A stretch of 39,750 nucleotides of DNA from CAYMFD01 sp964389475 (GCA_964389475.1 CAYMFD010000025.1:1-39750), one strand, 5' to 3'. Counted from the stretch's first letter, positions 31,695 to 39,750 are shown. Made by a program: numbers and translations. The notes: generated by a model not told the origin, from the letters alone.

Positions 31695-32102
31695 TCAGTG
31701 TAGGTAGACTACTTCGATCAGTGATAGTATAGCGACTCCTGTCCACAAGGCCGTGCGGTACCAGTTGCACCGTGCAAGGTCTCTGGCTACTGCGCTAGCA
31801 TCAGCGGCTGATATCATGCGACCATGCAGAGGTACGGCCCGTAAGAATGTCACTAGCCAGGTTACGGCTATGAGCCCTACAGAGATATAGGTCAGGATAC
31901 TGGGGACACCCAGCCACAGACTAATAGCGTATACCACTACCTGACCAAGCATCAGCGGCATGACGATGACAGTTATACGTCCGGTATAGATCGGATGCCA
32001 CTGATCGATCTGGGGCTTCGTCATATACGTCATAGAAGGGTATACGACTAACTGGACCATCCAGATCAGGACCATAAGCCCCGCATCGATCGCTAGGCGC
32101 AT
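31695..32102 (-). CDS. Small integral membrane protein
   Basis: 135 residues from the ATG at 32102 (MRLAIDAGLMVLIWMVQLVV); the frame is open to 32189 but would overlap the preceding gene by 64 bases. Four hydrophobic segments are visible: LMVLIWMVQLVVYPSM, ITVIVMPLMLGQVVVYAISL, ILTYISVGLIAVTWLVTFL and ALWTGVAILSLIEVVYL. Conserved-looking polar residues (H-x-x-Y-T-G-R, RCNWYRT) may be functional. Located 23 bases downstream of another small membrane protein on the same strand. No family recognised. Confidence 0.75.
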   Translation of the reverse strand: MRLAIDAGLMVLIWMVQLVVYPSMTYMTKPQIDQWHPIYTGRITVIVMPLMLGQVVVYAISLWLGVPSILTYISVGLIAVTWLVTFLRAVPLHGRMISAADASAVARDLARCNWYRTALWTGVAILSLIEVVYLH

Positions 32103-32125
32103 GACATGTATATCAGCTACATCCA

Positions 32126-32587
32126 CTAGCGCAGGCTCCACTGGTGGTGACGGTGTACAGCCCACAGGATCAGCCCAAATGGTATCCACCAGATAAAGTC
32201 GTTAGTAATGAGGGTGTAGAAGAAGCCAAAAGGTATATCTCCAGCTAGATAGTTCATAATGAAGCCGAGGGGCCCAAAGATCTTACCGAGCATACCTACA
32301 GCGATAATAGGCCAGTGGCGCATAGGCCTGTAGCTAGCCCACCAGTACCCTATGCCATAAACACCGATTACCATGCCCATGCCCTGCCATACCATAGGGT
32401 GGCGCATAGTCTCCATGCCTACCAGCTGCCAGAAGTGATCAGGAAATAATACCGTCCATCCTCCCCACAGAATATTGTAGATCGCGGCTAGTTGTAGCGT
32501 CGTCGTCATCCATGGTTTGTATCCTGCGTCGGTCGTCGTATCGTCCATCATGCCTCTATAAATACGGACGGGATGATGAGTGTTCAT
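32126..32587 (-). CDS. Small integral membrane protein, hypothetical
   Basis: 153 residues with four hydrophobic segments (TTLQLAAIYNILWGGWTVLF, WQGMGMVIGVYGIGYWWAS, a GKIFGPLGFIMNYLAG segment and FIWWIPFGLILWAVH). Rich in Trp and aromatic residues, with a His-rich C-terminus (HRHHQW). An alternative start is the Met at 32551-32549 (MMDDTTTDAG). The GKIFGPLGF wording recurs in Bacteroidota membrane proteins of unknown role. Upstream gene of a two-gene minus-strand unit. Confidence 0.7.
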   Translation of the reverse strand: MNTHHPVRIYRGMMDDTTTDAGYKPWMTTTLQLAAIYNILWGGWTVLFPDHFWQLVGMETMRHPMVWQGMGMVIGVYGIGYWWASYRPMRHWPIIAVGMLGKIFGPLGFIMNYLAGDIPFGFFYTLITNDFIWWIPFGLILWAVHRHHQWSLR

Positions 32588-32617
32588 CGCGATGGTGGCA
32601 ATTCGGTATTAAGCATC

Positions 32618-32625
32618 TACCTTCG
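32618..32625 (+). promoter_or_regulatory. -7-like element upstream of the PhnA gene
   Basis: TACCTTCG (TAnnTTCG) lies 23 bases before the ATG at 32649. Confidence 0.45.
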
Positions 32626-32648
32626 TACCACACACAAGTATAGACTAC

Positions 32649-33218
32649 ATGGATACTACACCCATTACGACAGGGCTCATCGAACGATCATCATCTACCT
32701 GCGAACTATGCGGTAGTACTGAGTCGCTCAGCGCAGCAATCATACCTCCACGCAAGGGAGCGGATGATAAGGACCTCGTAGCTATTTGCGAGACGTGCAT
32801 AGGTGCAGCGCCTGACCCACTAGCTCACCAGGATCACTGGAGGTGTCTGTCGCAGAGTGTGTGGAATCAAGAGCCAGCGGTGCAGGTGATGACATATCGC
32901 CTACTCGATAAACTGAGTACGACATCTTGGGCTGCAACGCTGCAGGCCGATATGTATATGGAGGAGGGCACTAGAGAATGGGCCGAGATAGGTCTAGACC
33001 AGGTCGTACACGTCGATGCTCATGGTGCAGTCTTGGCACCAGGTGACTCTGTCGTCCTCATCAAGGATCTACCGGTTAAGGGCGGTGGATTTACCGCAAA
33101 GCGTGGTACTGCTGTACGTCGTATATCGCTTGTAAGAGATAACGCTAACCACATCGAGGGCAGGGTCAATGATCAGCACATCGTCATACTTACGCAGTAC
33201 GTCAAGAAGACGAGCTAG
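32649..33218 (+). CDS. PhnA-domain zinc-ribbon protein
   Basis: 189 residues. N-terminal zinc ribbon CELCGST...CETC (Cys at ~18, 21 and ~50, 53). The C-terminal PhnA domain (~118-187) is characteristic: VVHVDAHGAVLAPGDSVVLI, then KDLPVKGGGFTAKRGTAVRR and HIEGRVNDQHIVILTQYVKK. Despite the name PhnA (once linked to alkylphosphonate use), the family's real role is unknown; the C-terminal part is a small SH3-like barrel. The central segment resembles the longer PhnA-like proteins of Bacteroidota. Apparently monocistronic. Confidence 0.88.
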   Translation: MDTTPITTGLIERSSSTCELCGSTESLSAAIIPPRKGADDKDLVAICETCIGAAPDPLAHQDHWRCLSQSVWNQEPAVQVMTYRLLDKLSTTSWAATLQADMYMEEGTREWAEIGLDQVVHVDAHGAVLAPGDSVVLIKDLPVKGGGFTAKRGTAVRRISLVRDNANHIEGRVNDQHIVILTQYVKKTS

Positions 33219-33312
33219 GTACTTATCTGTTTGCCAAAGGCTCATACTATCGCATACCTATGAAGCCGACCGTGTTGCAGATGTGTGTCCAGTAACCGTA
33301 TCGGCTGAGTGC

Positions 33313-33540
33313 CTAGACTAGGCTGCTACCGCAGCTGTAGCGTAGTATATCGTCTATCGACTTTTGCTTGGGTGCAAACATGACAGCAGGTAGTGACTGC
33401 TTTACACTGCGTAGTGCTTCACACTCGCTATGTAGCTGTGAGTCTTGCTGTAGATTGTGCTCTAGTTCGAATATGTCGGTAACAAATAGTTCACCGTAGA
33501 GCATTCTTAAAAACTGGTTTGAAGTGTAGTCTTTCATCAT
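33313..33540 (-). CDS. Small conserved hypothetical protein
   Basis: 75 residues: MKDYTSNQFLRMLYGELFVT, a helical middle (FELEHNLQQDSQLHSECEAL) and the tail FAPKQKSIDDILRYSC. From memory, short Bacteroidota proteins with the same E-L...L-x-x-D-x-x-L layout and a SIDDILRYS ending are widespread and unnamed; the layout resembles the N-terminus of anti-sigma-type proteins but no membrane segment or zinc motif is present. The first Met or the second (33537) could be the start. Confidence 0.6.
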   Translation of the reverse strand: MMKDYTSNQFLRMLYGELFVTDIFELEHNLQQDSQLHSECEALRSVKQSLPAVMFAPKQKSIDDILRYSCGSSLV

Positions 33541-33909
33541 ACGCTTATCTTCCTTTGGTAGGAGAGAGCTTACGCAACCACGTTAGGTTATGCTTTGGCT
33601 CAGGTTACACTACCCGGTAGGCACGATACTTACTTCAGATTTGATCAAATTGTCATTTACTATTCTGTGATCTCAGAAATCTGGTCTTCATCAATGATGA
33701 TAGCGTGTTGATTTTGGGCAGGTGTAAATGTGAGTTTGTTGTCAAATTGCGAAATAGGCAGCCTTCTAGGTAGTAGACAATATCGTCTAGGATCTTAATA
33801 ACCAATAGGCTATCAGATATATTGTACGGACGGCTGACCTTAGTACGATTATTATCCCCAATATCGGACGGTCTTAGGGTCTAAGTATCTGTAATGATCA
33901 AGATGTTTA
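33541..33909. other. Gene-free stretch of 369 bp with a possible gene remnant
   Basis: No complete gene. On the minus strand 33794-33660 reads without a start as PRRYCLLPRRLPISQFDNKL then TFTPAQNQHAIIIDEDQISE-ITE and a TAG; upstream it is closed by a TAA. The wording is protein-like enough to suspect the tail of a decayed gene. The rest appears to be ordinary AT-rich spacer. Confidence 0.4.
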
Positions 33910-34335
33910 CTAGTCGGTCACCCGATACCACGTCTGACTACGACCGAGTAGTGGCGTGCCTATGTATCCGCGTACCTCGAGGGTGTTAGGATCTTTGAGT
34001 TTGATCTTGCAGCTATATTCTTTTCCCTTGGCAGGGTCTAGAATGGTCCCACCGGTTGCTTCAGCCTTGCTTTTGACATTGAGATCCCACAAGATCGTCA
34101 TATTAAGGATCGGTTCATCTTTCTTGGCGCCGGAGCACTTGTCGCACTTTGTAAGGCTAGCGCCTTCTAGTAGTTTGACGACCGTGCCTGTCAGCTGACT
34201 GCCTACTTGAGTAATGGCGATATGCGACTTCGGCTTACCGTCTTCGTCATCTATAGTCATCCACGTGCCGGTCAGCGACTGGCTAGTGGCCCAAGAGGTG
34301 ATGAGTGTAAGTGTGGCTATCAGTAGTAGTCTCAT
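33910..34335 (-). CDS. DUF2147-family secreted protein
   Basis: 141 residues from the ATG at 34335, which opens a signal peptide (MRLLLIATLTLITSWATSQ); the longer frame to 34458 overlaps the upstream gene and lacks a signal. The mature part begins SLTGTWMTIDDEDGKPKSHI and has a lipocalin-like DUF2147 pattern: AITQVGSQLTGTVVKL, CDKCSGAKKDEPI, LDPAKGKEYSCKIKL, LEVRGYIGTPLLGRSQTWYR. The Cys pair in CDKC is unusual and might be a redox or metal site. Periplasmic or surface; function unknown. Confidence 0.88.
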   Translation of the reverse strand: MRLLLIATLTLITSWATSQSLTGTWMTIDDEDGKPKSHIAITQVGSQLTGTVVKLLEGASLTKCDKCSGAKKDEPILNMTILWDLNVKSKAEATGGTILDPAKGKEYSCKIKLKDPNTLEVRGYIGTPLLGRSQTWYRVTD

Positions 34336-34432
34336 ATCTATCAAGGTTTGATATTTCGTAAACGATACCAGCGTCAAAAAAGTTAATGCTAGGCTGGGCT
34401 TGATGATGATTAGGTTGCAAAAGTCTAGCTCC

Positions 34433-35119
34433 CTACACCAGCTTATCGAGTAACTCACCCAGCGAATCGACGGTCACGGTAGGTACGTATGGCCCTCGTC
34501 GCACCTTGCCGCCATAGTTATGCCAGCAGGTGTGTATCCCATAGTCGATACCGCCTTTTATGTCTGACTTGAGGGTGTCGCCCACGATTATGGTAGCCGC
34601 CTTCTGGTCACTAGGTATGGACATGACTTCGAAGGTATGGTCAAAGTAGGCCCGATGTGGTTTAGCTACGCCGATCTCATCTGAGATGATGAGATGTGGC
34701 ACTATGTCTAGCCAGCCAGTGCTAGCGAGTCGCCTACGCTGCACGACGCCTATGCCGTTGGTTACAATGCCCACTTTTTTATGGGCTAGTTCATGGAGTA
34801 GGTCGTCGGCGCCAGTGATTTTGATGACGTGATTGGCTAGGCCATCGAAATAGAGCTGGTTGCTTTCAGCGGGGTCGCGGTAGGTGTCTATGGCACTAAA
34901 GTAATCCTCCCATCGTCTATGCTTGATCTCGTCTTGGTGTAAGCCGCCCGTCTCTAGGGTAGACCAGAGGCGTTGGTTGATCTCGTGGTATAGTTCGTAA
35001 TGCTCCTGACTTGAGGGTAGACCGTAGTGGGTCATGACGTCTGTCCATGCTAGGCGGCTAGACTGGTCAAAGTCCAGAAGCGTATTGTCAAGGTCGAAGA
35101 GAATGTTGTGGTACTTCAT
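34433..35119 (-). CDS. HAD-superfamily hydrolase, YjjG-type nucleotidase
   Basis: 228 residues. HAD motif I is FDLDNTLLDF (nucleophile Asp in D-L-D), motif II GIVTNGIG, motif III Lys in GVAKPHRAYF, motif IV IIVGDTLKSDIKGGIDYG. The helical cap begins AWTDVMTHYG. Closest by pattern to YjjG, which dephosphorylates non-canonical pyrimidine nucleotides as house-cleaning; HAD specificity is easily misjudged. It starts 18 bases downstream of the DoxX-like gene's stop on the same strand, so the two are probably co-transcribed. Confidence 0.88.
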   Translation of the reverse strand: MKYHNILFDLDNTLLDFDQSSRLAWTDVMTHYGLPSSQEHYELYHEINQRLWSTLETGGLHQDEIKHRRWEDYFSAIDTYRDPAESNQLYFDGLANHVIKITGADDLLHELAHKKVGIVTNGIGVVQRRRLASTGWLDIVPHLIISDEIGVAKPHRAYFDHTFEVMSIPSDQKAATIIVGDTLKSDIKGGIDYGIHTCWHNYGGKVRRGPYVPTVTVDSLGELLDKLV

Positions 35120-35136
35120 CTGATACAGTCTCTATC

Positions 35137-35553
35137 TTACTTGGGGAGTCGCATCACGTGTATGAGGCGGCGTACGCTGTACTTCTGCGGCTTGTTGACC
35201 ATTAAGAACATAAGACCACCGCAGATAGCTAGCTTTAGCATAAAGAGTTGTGCCTGTATACGCTGTATGTCTGGAGGATCATTCCAAAATGAGTGAACGA
35301 TAATAGTGTAGGGTAGGAGGTATAGGAGCAACAAAAAAGCTCCTAGTCGTGATAGGTAACCGAGGGTTAGGGACGTGGCGCCGAGCACCAGGCAGAAGAC
35401 AGTTGCAGCTACCCATATGCCAGTACCAGCCGTGATGCCATATCCTACGAGTATCTCCTTGGCATCTTTAAAATACCACAGCGTGTCTACGGCCTCGTAA
35501 AAGAACAGCGTAGCGACAAAGATCCTACCTATCAGATCGACCCAATCCTTCAT
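35137..35553 (-). CDS. DoxX-like integral membrane protein
   Basis: 138 residues with four membrane segments: LIGRIFVATLFFYEAVDTLW, GIWVAATVFCLVLGATSLTL, LGAFLLLLYLLPYTIIVHSF and AQLFMLKLAICGGLMFLMVN. The layout R-x-F-(hydrophobic), G(Y/I)xxG and the QxxxFxKxLxxxGGLLxL-like last helix are typical of DoxX/SURF4-like proteins, linked to quinone or redox metabolism in other bacteria. Role here unknown. Upstream partner of the YjjG-type gene. Confidence 0.8.
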   Translation of the reverse strand: MKDWVDLIGRIFVATLFFYEAVDTLWYFKDAKEILVGYGITAGTGIWVAATVFCLVLGATSLTLGYLSRLGAFLLLLYLLPYTIIVHSFWNDPPDIQRIQAQLFMLKLAICGGLMFLMVNKPQKYSVRRLIHVMRLPK

Positions 35554-35578
35554 ATATCGATTGTCAGTGAAAAAACAA

Positions 35579-35608
35579 AGAGACCAGCTAGCATACTAGC
35601 TGGTCTCT
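35579..35608 (-). terminator. Intrinsic terminator of mdh
   Basis: A perfect 13-bp stem (35579-35591/35596-35608) with a 4-base loop is followed, read on the minus strand, by TTTGTTTTTT (35578-35569). It lies 27 bases after the mdh stop. Confidence 0.9.
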
Positions 35609-35635
35609 CTAATACTCGCTCTAAAGTACGATACT

Positions 35636-36571
35636 CTAGAGCAGGTTCATGCCTTTAAAGGTGTCAATTACATCGTTTACGTGCTCAGCAGAGGTTTTGA
35701 GTAGGTCACTCTCAGCATCGTTGAGCTTGAGCTCTAGTATTTCTTTGATACCTTCCTTGCCTAGTTTCACAGGTACACCTAGATAGATGTCGTCTAGTCC
35801 GTACTGGCCCGATAGTCGTGCACATACTGGGAATATACGTCCCTCATCACGTACGATACTCTCTACCATCTGAGCCGCTGCTGCACCCGGTGCATACCAT
35901 GCAGATGTACCCATTAGTTTGACAAGCTCCCCACCACCTTTCTTGGTGCGGTTGACGATTGCCTCTAGGTCCTCATCACTGATCATCTCCGTTACAGGGA
36001 TACCAGCGACAGTAGTGTAGCGAGGTAGTGGCACCATAGTATCACCGTGACCACCCATCAGTACTGCAGATATATCTTTAGGCGATACGTCTAGCGCTGT
36101 AGCTAAGAAGGCTCTGTAGCGTGCTGTATCTAGGATACCCGCCATACCAAATACCTTGCTGTCAGGTAGACCAGCCGCCTTGTAAGCCGCATATGTCATG
36201 ACATCGAGAGGGTTACTTACGATGATGATGATAGGGTCCTTGCTGTACTCGAGTACTGACTTGACGACACTTACTACGATCTTAGCATTGGTAGAGATCA
36301 GATCATCTCTACTCATACCTGGCTTACGAGGTATACCGGCCGTGATCACGACGATATCGCTATCAGCTGTGTCTGCATAGTTGTCGGTGCCGTGCAGTCT
36401 CGTACTGTAGTAATCTACAGGTGCTTGTTGCCAGCTATCTAGGGCCTTGCCCTTCGCCATATCTCCTTTGAGGTCTAGTAGTACTACATCATTTACGATG
36501 TCTTTGTGTGCAAGTACGTTGGCTACTGTACTGCCCACATTACCAGCTCCTATCACGGTTACTTTGCTCAT
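35636..36571 (-). CDS. mdh: Malate dehydrogenase (LDH-like type)
   Basis: 311 residues. NAD-binding GAGNVGSTVANVLA (GxGxxG), the strand end VVLLDLKGDMAKGKALD with the Asp that selects NAD, IVVITAGIPRKPGMSRDDLI (the active-site loop Arg in PRKPGMSR), IVSNPLDVMTY, the substrate Arg in GILDTARYRAFL and catalytic His in GGHGDTMVPL. This is the LDH-like MDH group used in many Bacteroidota. It interconverts malate and oxaloacetate in the TCA cycle. Monocistronic with a -7 element at 36630-36623 and a strong terminator. Confidence 0.96.
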   Translation of the reverse strand: MSKVTVIGAGNVGSTVANVLAHKDIVNDVVLLDLKGDMAKGKALDSWQQAPVDYYSTRLHGTDNYADTADSDIVVITAGIPRKPGMSRDDLISTNAKIVVSVVKSVLEYSKDPIIIIVSNPLDVMTYAAYKAAGLPDSKVFGMAGILDTARYRAFLATALDVSPKDISAVLMGGHGDTMVPLPRYTTVAGIPVTEMISDEDLEAIVNRTKKGGGELVKLMGTSAWYAPGAAAAQMVESIVRDEGRIFPVCARLSGQYGLDDIYLGVPVKLGKEGIKEILELKLNDAESDLLKTSAEHVNDVIDTFKGMNLL

Positions 36572-36622
36572 TATGCCTAATTATTTTGTCGGTAAAGTTT
36601 TAAAATTGAAATTTTACGAGTG

Positions 36623-36630
36623 CAAAAGTA
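36623..36630 (-). promoter_or_regulatory. -7 promoter element upstream of mdh
   Basis: TACTTTTG on the minus strand, an exact TAnnTTTG match 51 bases before the start codon. Confidence 0.45.
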
Positions 36631-36719
36631 CTGATTTGCCATCACCTGTGGGGAGGCTATCGGTCACAGTTACGTCCAAAAGGTCGGCACCACGATCAAT
36701 ACTACCCAATAGTTTGTCT

Positions 36720-36727
36720 TACTTTTG
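36720..36727 (+). promoter_or_regulatory. -7 promoter element upstream of the secreted protease
   Basis: TACTTTTG, an exact TAnnTTTG match ending 24 bases before the ATG at 36752. It overlaps the alternative upstream start (36725), which it therefore disfavours. Confidence 0.5.
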
Positions 36728-36751
36728 CTGAGAAGTAAAAGATCTAAATCT

Positions 36752-38296
36752 ATGATTATATCAAGGCAACATTTTGTAACAGCTGCTTTCACATTGCTAC
36801 TAGCAGCACTTACGTCCTTATCATTTGCTCAGCAGAGAGGTGTGTGTGGGACTAGCGCTGAGGCCGATGACTACCTCGCTGACCTCATCACTGCGCAAAA
36901 AGAGTTACTAGCCAAGCAACCTATCGATCGTAAGATGATGGACCCCATATACGTGCCGATACGTTTTCATCCAGTAGCAGAGACCAGCGGTGAGGGTCGT
37001 ATTAATAGACGACACCTTATCTACCAACTCAAAGTCCTAAACGACGAATTTGCAGAGACAGGTTTTGTCTTTTATCATGACGCTATAGACTGGATCGATC
37101 TTAATAATACGACGATCTACAGCAACCCAGGTACATCTGGCAGCTTCGTGCAAAACGCCAAGGCAAGCAATGCTGTCAATGTCTTCGTTACCGAAAATGC
37201 GGATAGCGGTAGTGCTCTAGGTGGTACGACGCTAGGATTCTACAGTCCGTCGGGTGACTATGTGATAATCAGACAGCAGGAACTGATTACCTTGACCAAT
37301 ACTCTCTCGCATGAGATAGGTCACTTCTTTAGCCTACCGCACACACACCGTGGATGGGACTCTGAGGATTATGATCCAGACGTACATGGCAATCCGCTTG
37401 CCAGTTGCCTATCGCCTAGTGGACAGCCTATAGAGCTGGCAGATAGGTCTAACTGTGATGATGCCGCGGATCGTTTGTGCGATACTAGAGAGGATTATAA
37501 CTTTGGTTTCACCAACCCTAATAACTGCGTTTTTACCAGAGAGATCAGAGATTGCAATGGTGATCTAGCTGTTCCTGATGTCGCTAATCAGATGGGTTAC
37601 TTCAGCGGTTGCCAGTCTTATCTCTTCTCTGAGCAGCAGAAAGATATGATGACTGTTAATCTTAATTCTACTCGTCGTAACTACCTGCGTAACAACCCTT
37701 CTTACGTACCCGTAACAGATGAAATCACATCACGAGTAAGTGAGGCCACTCCCAATACTAACAATGACGAAATTGAGAGCAATAGAGACATATTCGTTGA
37801 TTGGGAAGATATCGAAGGTGCTACACACTACTTAGTAGAGATGGACGTGTCTGGAGAGGATTTCGAAGAATACTGGGTTGTCACAGAAAGTGAACTGACT
37901 ATAGATGAGTTGCCAGCCGAGACGAAGTTTAACTATCGCGTATATCCGTTTAATGAGACGCAGACGACCCTGCAGAGCGGTCGCCTGTACAGGTTTACTA
38001 CTCCAGCGGCTACCACTAGTACCAATGAGATAAGCGAGCTAGCAGGCTGGGAGGTATTCCCTAGCCCACTCCGCGCTGGCCAGCCTCTAGTAGTAGCGAC
38101 TGACCTCAGCGGTGCTATCAATGCACAGGTGGTACTTACTGGCCTAAACGGCGCAGTGATCTACAGCGAGAACATAGATCTACAGCAAGGTCGCCAAGAG
38201 ACGGTTATCGATACAGATGCCATGCCTACAGGCCTATACATACTATCTCTAGAGACCAGTAACGGTGTAGCTAGACAGAAGGTCGTGGTCCAATAG
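36752..38296 (+). CDS. Secreted M43-like zinc metalloprotease with T9SS sorting domain
   Basis: 514 residues from the ATG at 36752 (signal peptide ending LTSLSFAQQ). Catalytic domain ~70-330: LSHEIGHFFSLPHTHRGW gives HExxHxxxxxH, the metzincin zinc site as in pappalysin/M43 proteases, followed by a Cys-rich region (CDDAADRLCDTRED, NNCVFTREIRDC) and the Met-turn NQMGYFSGCQSYLFS. Residues ~345-425 resemble a fibronectin III domain (DIFVDWEDIEGATHYLVEMD). The last ~80 residues (WEVFPSPLRAGQPL, a central strand pair, MPTGLYILSLE, RQKVVVQ) are a type A T9SS C-terminal domain, so the protein is exported through the T9SS and anchored or released at the surface. Substrate unknown. Monocistronic, with a terminator. 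Confidence 0.93.
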   Translation: MIISRQHFVTAAFTLLLAALTSLSFAQQRGVCGTSAEADDYLADLITAQKELLAKQPIDRKMMDPIYVPIRFHPVAETSGEGRINRRHLIYQLKVLNDEFAETGFVFYHDAIDWIDLNNTTIYSNPGTSGSFVQNAKASNAVNVFVTENADSGSALGGTTLGFYSPSGDYVIIRQQELITLTNTLSHEIGHFFSLPHTHRGWDSEDYDPDVHGNPLASCLSPSGQPIELADRSNCDDAADRLCDTREDYNFGFTNPNNCVFTREIRDCNGDLAVPDVANQMGYFSGCQSYLFSEQQKDMMTVNLNSTRRNYLRNNPSYVPVTDEITSRVSEATPNTNNDEIESNRDIFVDWEDIEGATHYLVEMDVSGEDFEEYWVVTESELTIDELPAETKFNYRVYPFNETQTTLQSGRLYRFTTPAATTSTNEISELAGWEVFPSPLRAGQPLVVATDLSGAINAQVVLTGLNGAVIYSENIDLQQGRQETVIDTDAMPTGLYILSLETSNGVARQKVVVQ

Positions 38297-38318
38297 ACTG
38301 ACGCCTAGAAAAGAACTT

Positions 38319-38356
38319 AGAGCCCTGCTATTACGTGTAGTTAGGGCTCTTTTTTT
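38319..38356 (+). terminator. Intrinsic terminator of the metalloprotease gene
   Basis: Stem AGAGCCCT (38319-38326)/AGGGCTCT (38343-38350) with a 16-base loop and a T-run, 23 bases after the stop. Confidence 0.85.
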
Positions 38357-38456
38357 GTTGATCTATTGTCACAGCATCTCAAGTTTGATACGCTTATGTG
38401 ACGTTAAAAGAGGGTAAAGGCCTACTTTAGCGGGCAGAAATCAATCTACGACAAAA

Positions 38457-39659
38457 ATGAATCTGCACGAATATCAAGGTAAAGAACTCCTAGCCTCTTA
38501 CGGGGTCAAAATCCAACGAGGAGCCACTGCTACAACTATCGAAGAGGCCATGGGTGCCTACAAGCAAGTACAAGAGATGAGTGGAGCTGACTTCGCAGTA
38601 GTGAAGGCTCAGATACACGCTGGTGGTCGTGGTAAAGGTGGCGGGGTTAAGCTCGCTAAAAATCAAGATGAGCTCAAGGAGCATGCTGGTAATATCCTAG
38701 GCATGATGCTCAAGACGCCACAGACACCTGGTGGTCTAGACGGAGCGGGTAAGCTTGTACGTAAGATACTGATCGCCGAGGATAGCTATGTCCCTAATTT
38801 TGATGATTGTGACGAGTTCTATGTATCGATCCTGATGGATAGAGAGAAGAAGCGCAACGTCATCGTTTATAGTACTGAGGGTGGTATGAATATCGAGGAG
38901 GTCGCTGAGGAGACGCCAGATAAAGTACATAAGGAGTATGTAGATCCAGCACTGGGCCTACTACCATTCCAGGCTCGTAAGGTTGCCTTTAACCTAGGTC
39001 TGTCAGGTACTGCGTTTAAAAATATGGTCAAGTTTATCAATAACCTGTACGCAGCCTTCCTAGGTAGCGATGCAAGTCTATTTGAGATAAACCCTTGCAT
39101 GAAGAATGGTCACGATGAGATCATCGCCGTAGACTGCAAGGTGACACTAGATGCTAATGCACTCTACCGCCACCCTGAGCTCGCCGAGATGCGTGATACA
39201 GATGAGGAGGATCCGACAGAAGTGGAGGCAGGTTCGTATGGACTAAACTTCGTCAACCTAGATGGTAATGTAGGCTGTATGGTCAACGGTGCTGGTCTAG
39301 CCATGGCTACAATGGATATCATCAAGATCAGTGGCGGATCACCGGCTAACTTCCTCGACGTAGGTGGTACTGCGGATGCGGCTCGAGTAGAGCAGGCATT
39401 TAAGATGATCCTCAGAGATGACAACGTTAAGGCTATCCTAGTCAATATCTTCGGTGGTATCGTAAGATGCGATCGTGTGGCTAATGGTATCGTCGATGCG
39501 TATAAAAACATGGGCAACATCAAGGTGCCGATCATCGTGCGACTACAAGGGACCAATGCTGATATCGCAAAAGATATTATCGACAATAGTGGCCTAGAAG
39601 TAATGTCAGCCATACAACTACAAGAGGCCGCCGACCTAGTTAAGAAGGTATTGGCGTAA
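38457..39659 (+). CDS. sucC: Succinyl-CoA synthetase (ADP-forming) subunit beta
   Basis: 400 residues. It opens MNLHEYQGKELLASYGVKIQ, the standard start of SucC. ATP-grasp domain: VVKAQIHAGGRGKGGGVKLA (nucleotide binding), FEINPCMKNG with Mg ligands near 200-215, then the C-terminal CoA-ligase domain NLDGNVGCMVNGAGLAMATM, GGSPANFLDVGG and VNIFGGIVRCDRVANGIV with the power-helix region. It makes ATP or GTP from succinyl-CoA in the TCA cycle with the alpha subunit SucD, which is not adjacent; a terminator follows directly, so sucD must be elsewhere, as is common in Bacteroidota. Confidence 0.97.
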   Translation: MNLHEYQGKELLASYGVKIQRGATATTIEEAMGAYKQVQEMSGADFAVVKAQIHAGGRGKGGGVKLAKNQDELKEHAGNILGMMLKTPQTPGGLDGAGKLVRKILIAEDSYVPNFDDCDEFYVSILMDREKKRNVIVYSTEGGMNIEEVAEETPDKVHKEYVDPALGLLPFQARKVAFNLGLSGTAFKNMVKFINNLYAAFLGSDASLFEINPCMKNGHDEIIAVDCKVTLDANALYRHPELAEMRDTDEEDPTEVEAGSYGLNFVNLDGNVGCMVNGAGLAMATMDIIKISGGSPANFLDVGGTADAARVEQAFKMILRDDNVKAILVNIFGGIVRCDRVANGIVDAYKNMGNIKVPIIVRLQGTNADIAKDIIDNSGLEVMSAIQLQEAADLVKKVLA

Positions 39660-39685
39660 AGCAACTAGCATACAGAATAACAATA

Positions 39686-39719
39686 GGGACTAGCTCGTAG
39701 TGAGGTAGTCCCTTTTTTT
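39686..39719 (+). terminator. Intrinsic terminator of sucC
   Basis: Stem GGGACTA (39686-39692)/TAGTCCC (39706-39712) with a 13-base loop and seven T, 26 bases after the stop. Confidence 0.88.
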
Positions 39720-39750
39720 ATGCCCAGTAAACCACTTACCTAACAAACCA

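Overview
The window looks like chromosomal DNA of a Bacteroidota bacterium, most likely a Saprospiria/Lewinella-type member (the phylum is firm, the lower rank is inference). The reasons are a PorZ homologue and a secreted protease with a type IX secretion sorting domain, several promoters with the Bacteroidota -7 element TAnnTTTG (or TAnnTTCG), few Shine-Dalgarno sites, a lipoprotein with an acidic run directly after its lipobox Cys, a GYDLA-type GHMP kinase and the two-gene DUF4331 arrangement. CTAG is strikingly common. Two runs of exactly 100 N (5836-5935, 12481-12580) are scaffold gaps of unknown true length. No rRNA, tRNA, CRISPR array or complete insertion sequence was seen.

Layout. 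190-4772: an outer-membrane barrel protein, a Big2/DM13 lipoprotein, porZ and a small outer-membrane protein. 4773-5227 holds two identical 111-bp interspersed repeats. 5228-10392: a TPR protein, a conserved hypothetical, a DEAD-box helicase, a GHMP kinase that seems to start at a non-AUG codon, a small membrane protein/XRE regulator pair with a dyad operator, and two VOC (glyoxalase-fold) genes, one frameshifted.

10489-15666 is a defence island, all on the minus strand: a type IIG restriction-modification gene broken by an assembly gap, an Abi_2/AbiF-like HEPN gene preceded by a compact promoter-hairpin-U-tract unit that could be a small RNA, an orphan gene tail, a stand-alone HipA N-terminal (HipS-like) protein, and a second copy of the last ~39 codons of the restriction gene. 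This is the most interesting part of the window.

15881-18355: a plus-strand operon of two half-DUF4331 proteins and a TPR protein. 18527-24908: housekeeping lysS, a SulP anion transporter and uvrA. 24992-26191: a DUF4143-type ATPase. 26441-31685: a tripartite exporter (TolC, HlyD, ABC with a degenerate nucleotide-binding domain) divergent from a TetR-like regulator across a nested palindrome. 31695-39659: small membrane proteins, PhnA, DUF2147, a YjjG-type phosphatase, a DoxX-like protein, malate dehydrogenase, a secreted M43-like metalloprotease and sucC. mdh and sucC serve the TCA cycle; porZ and the protease are, respectively, part of and cargo of the type IX secretion system.
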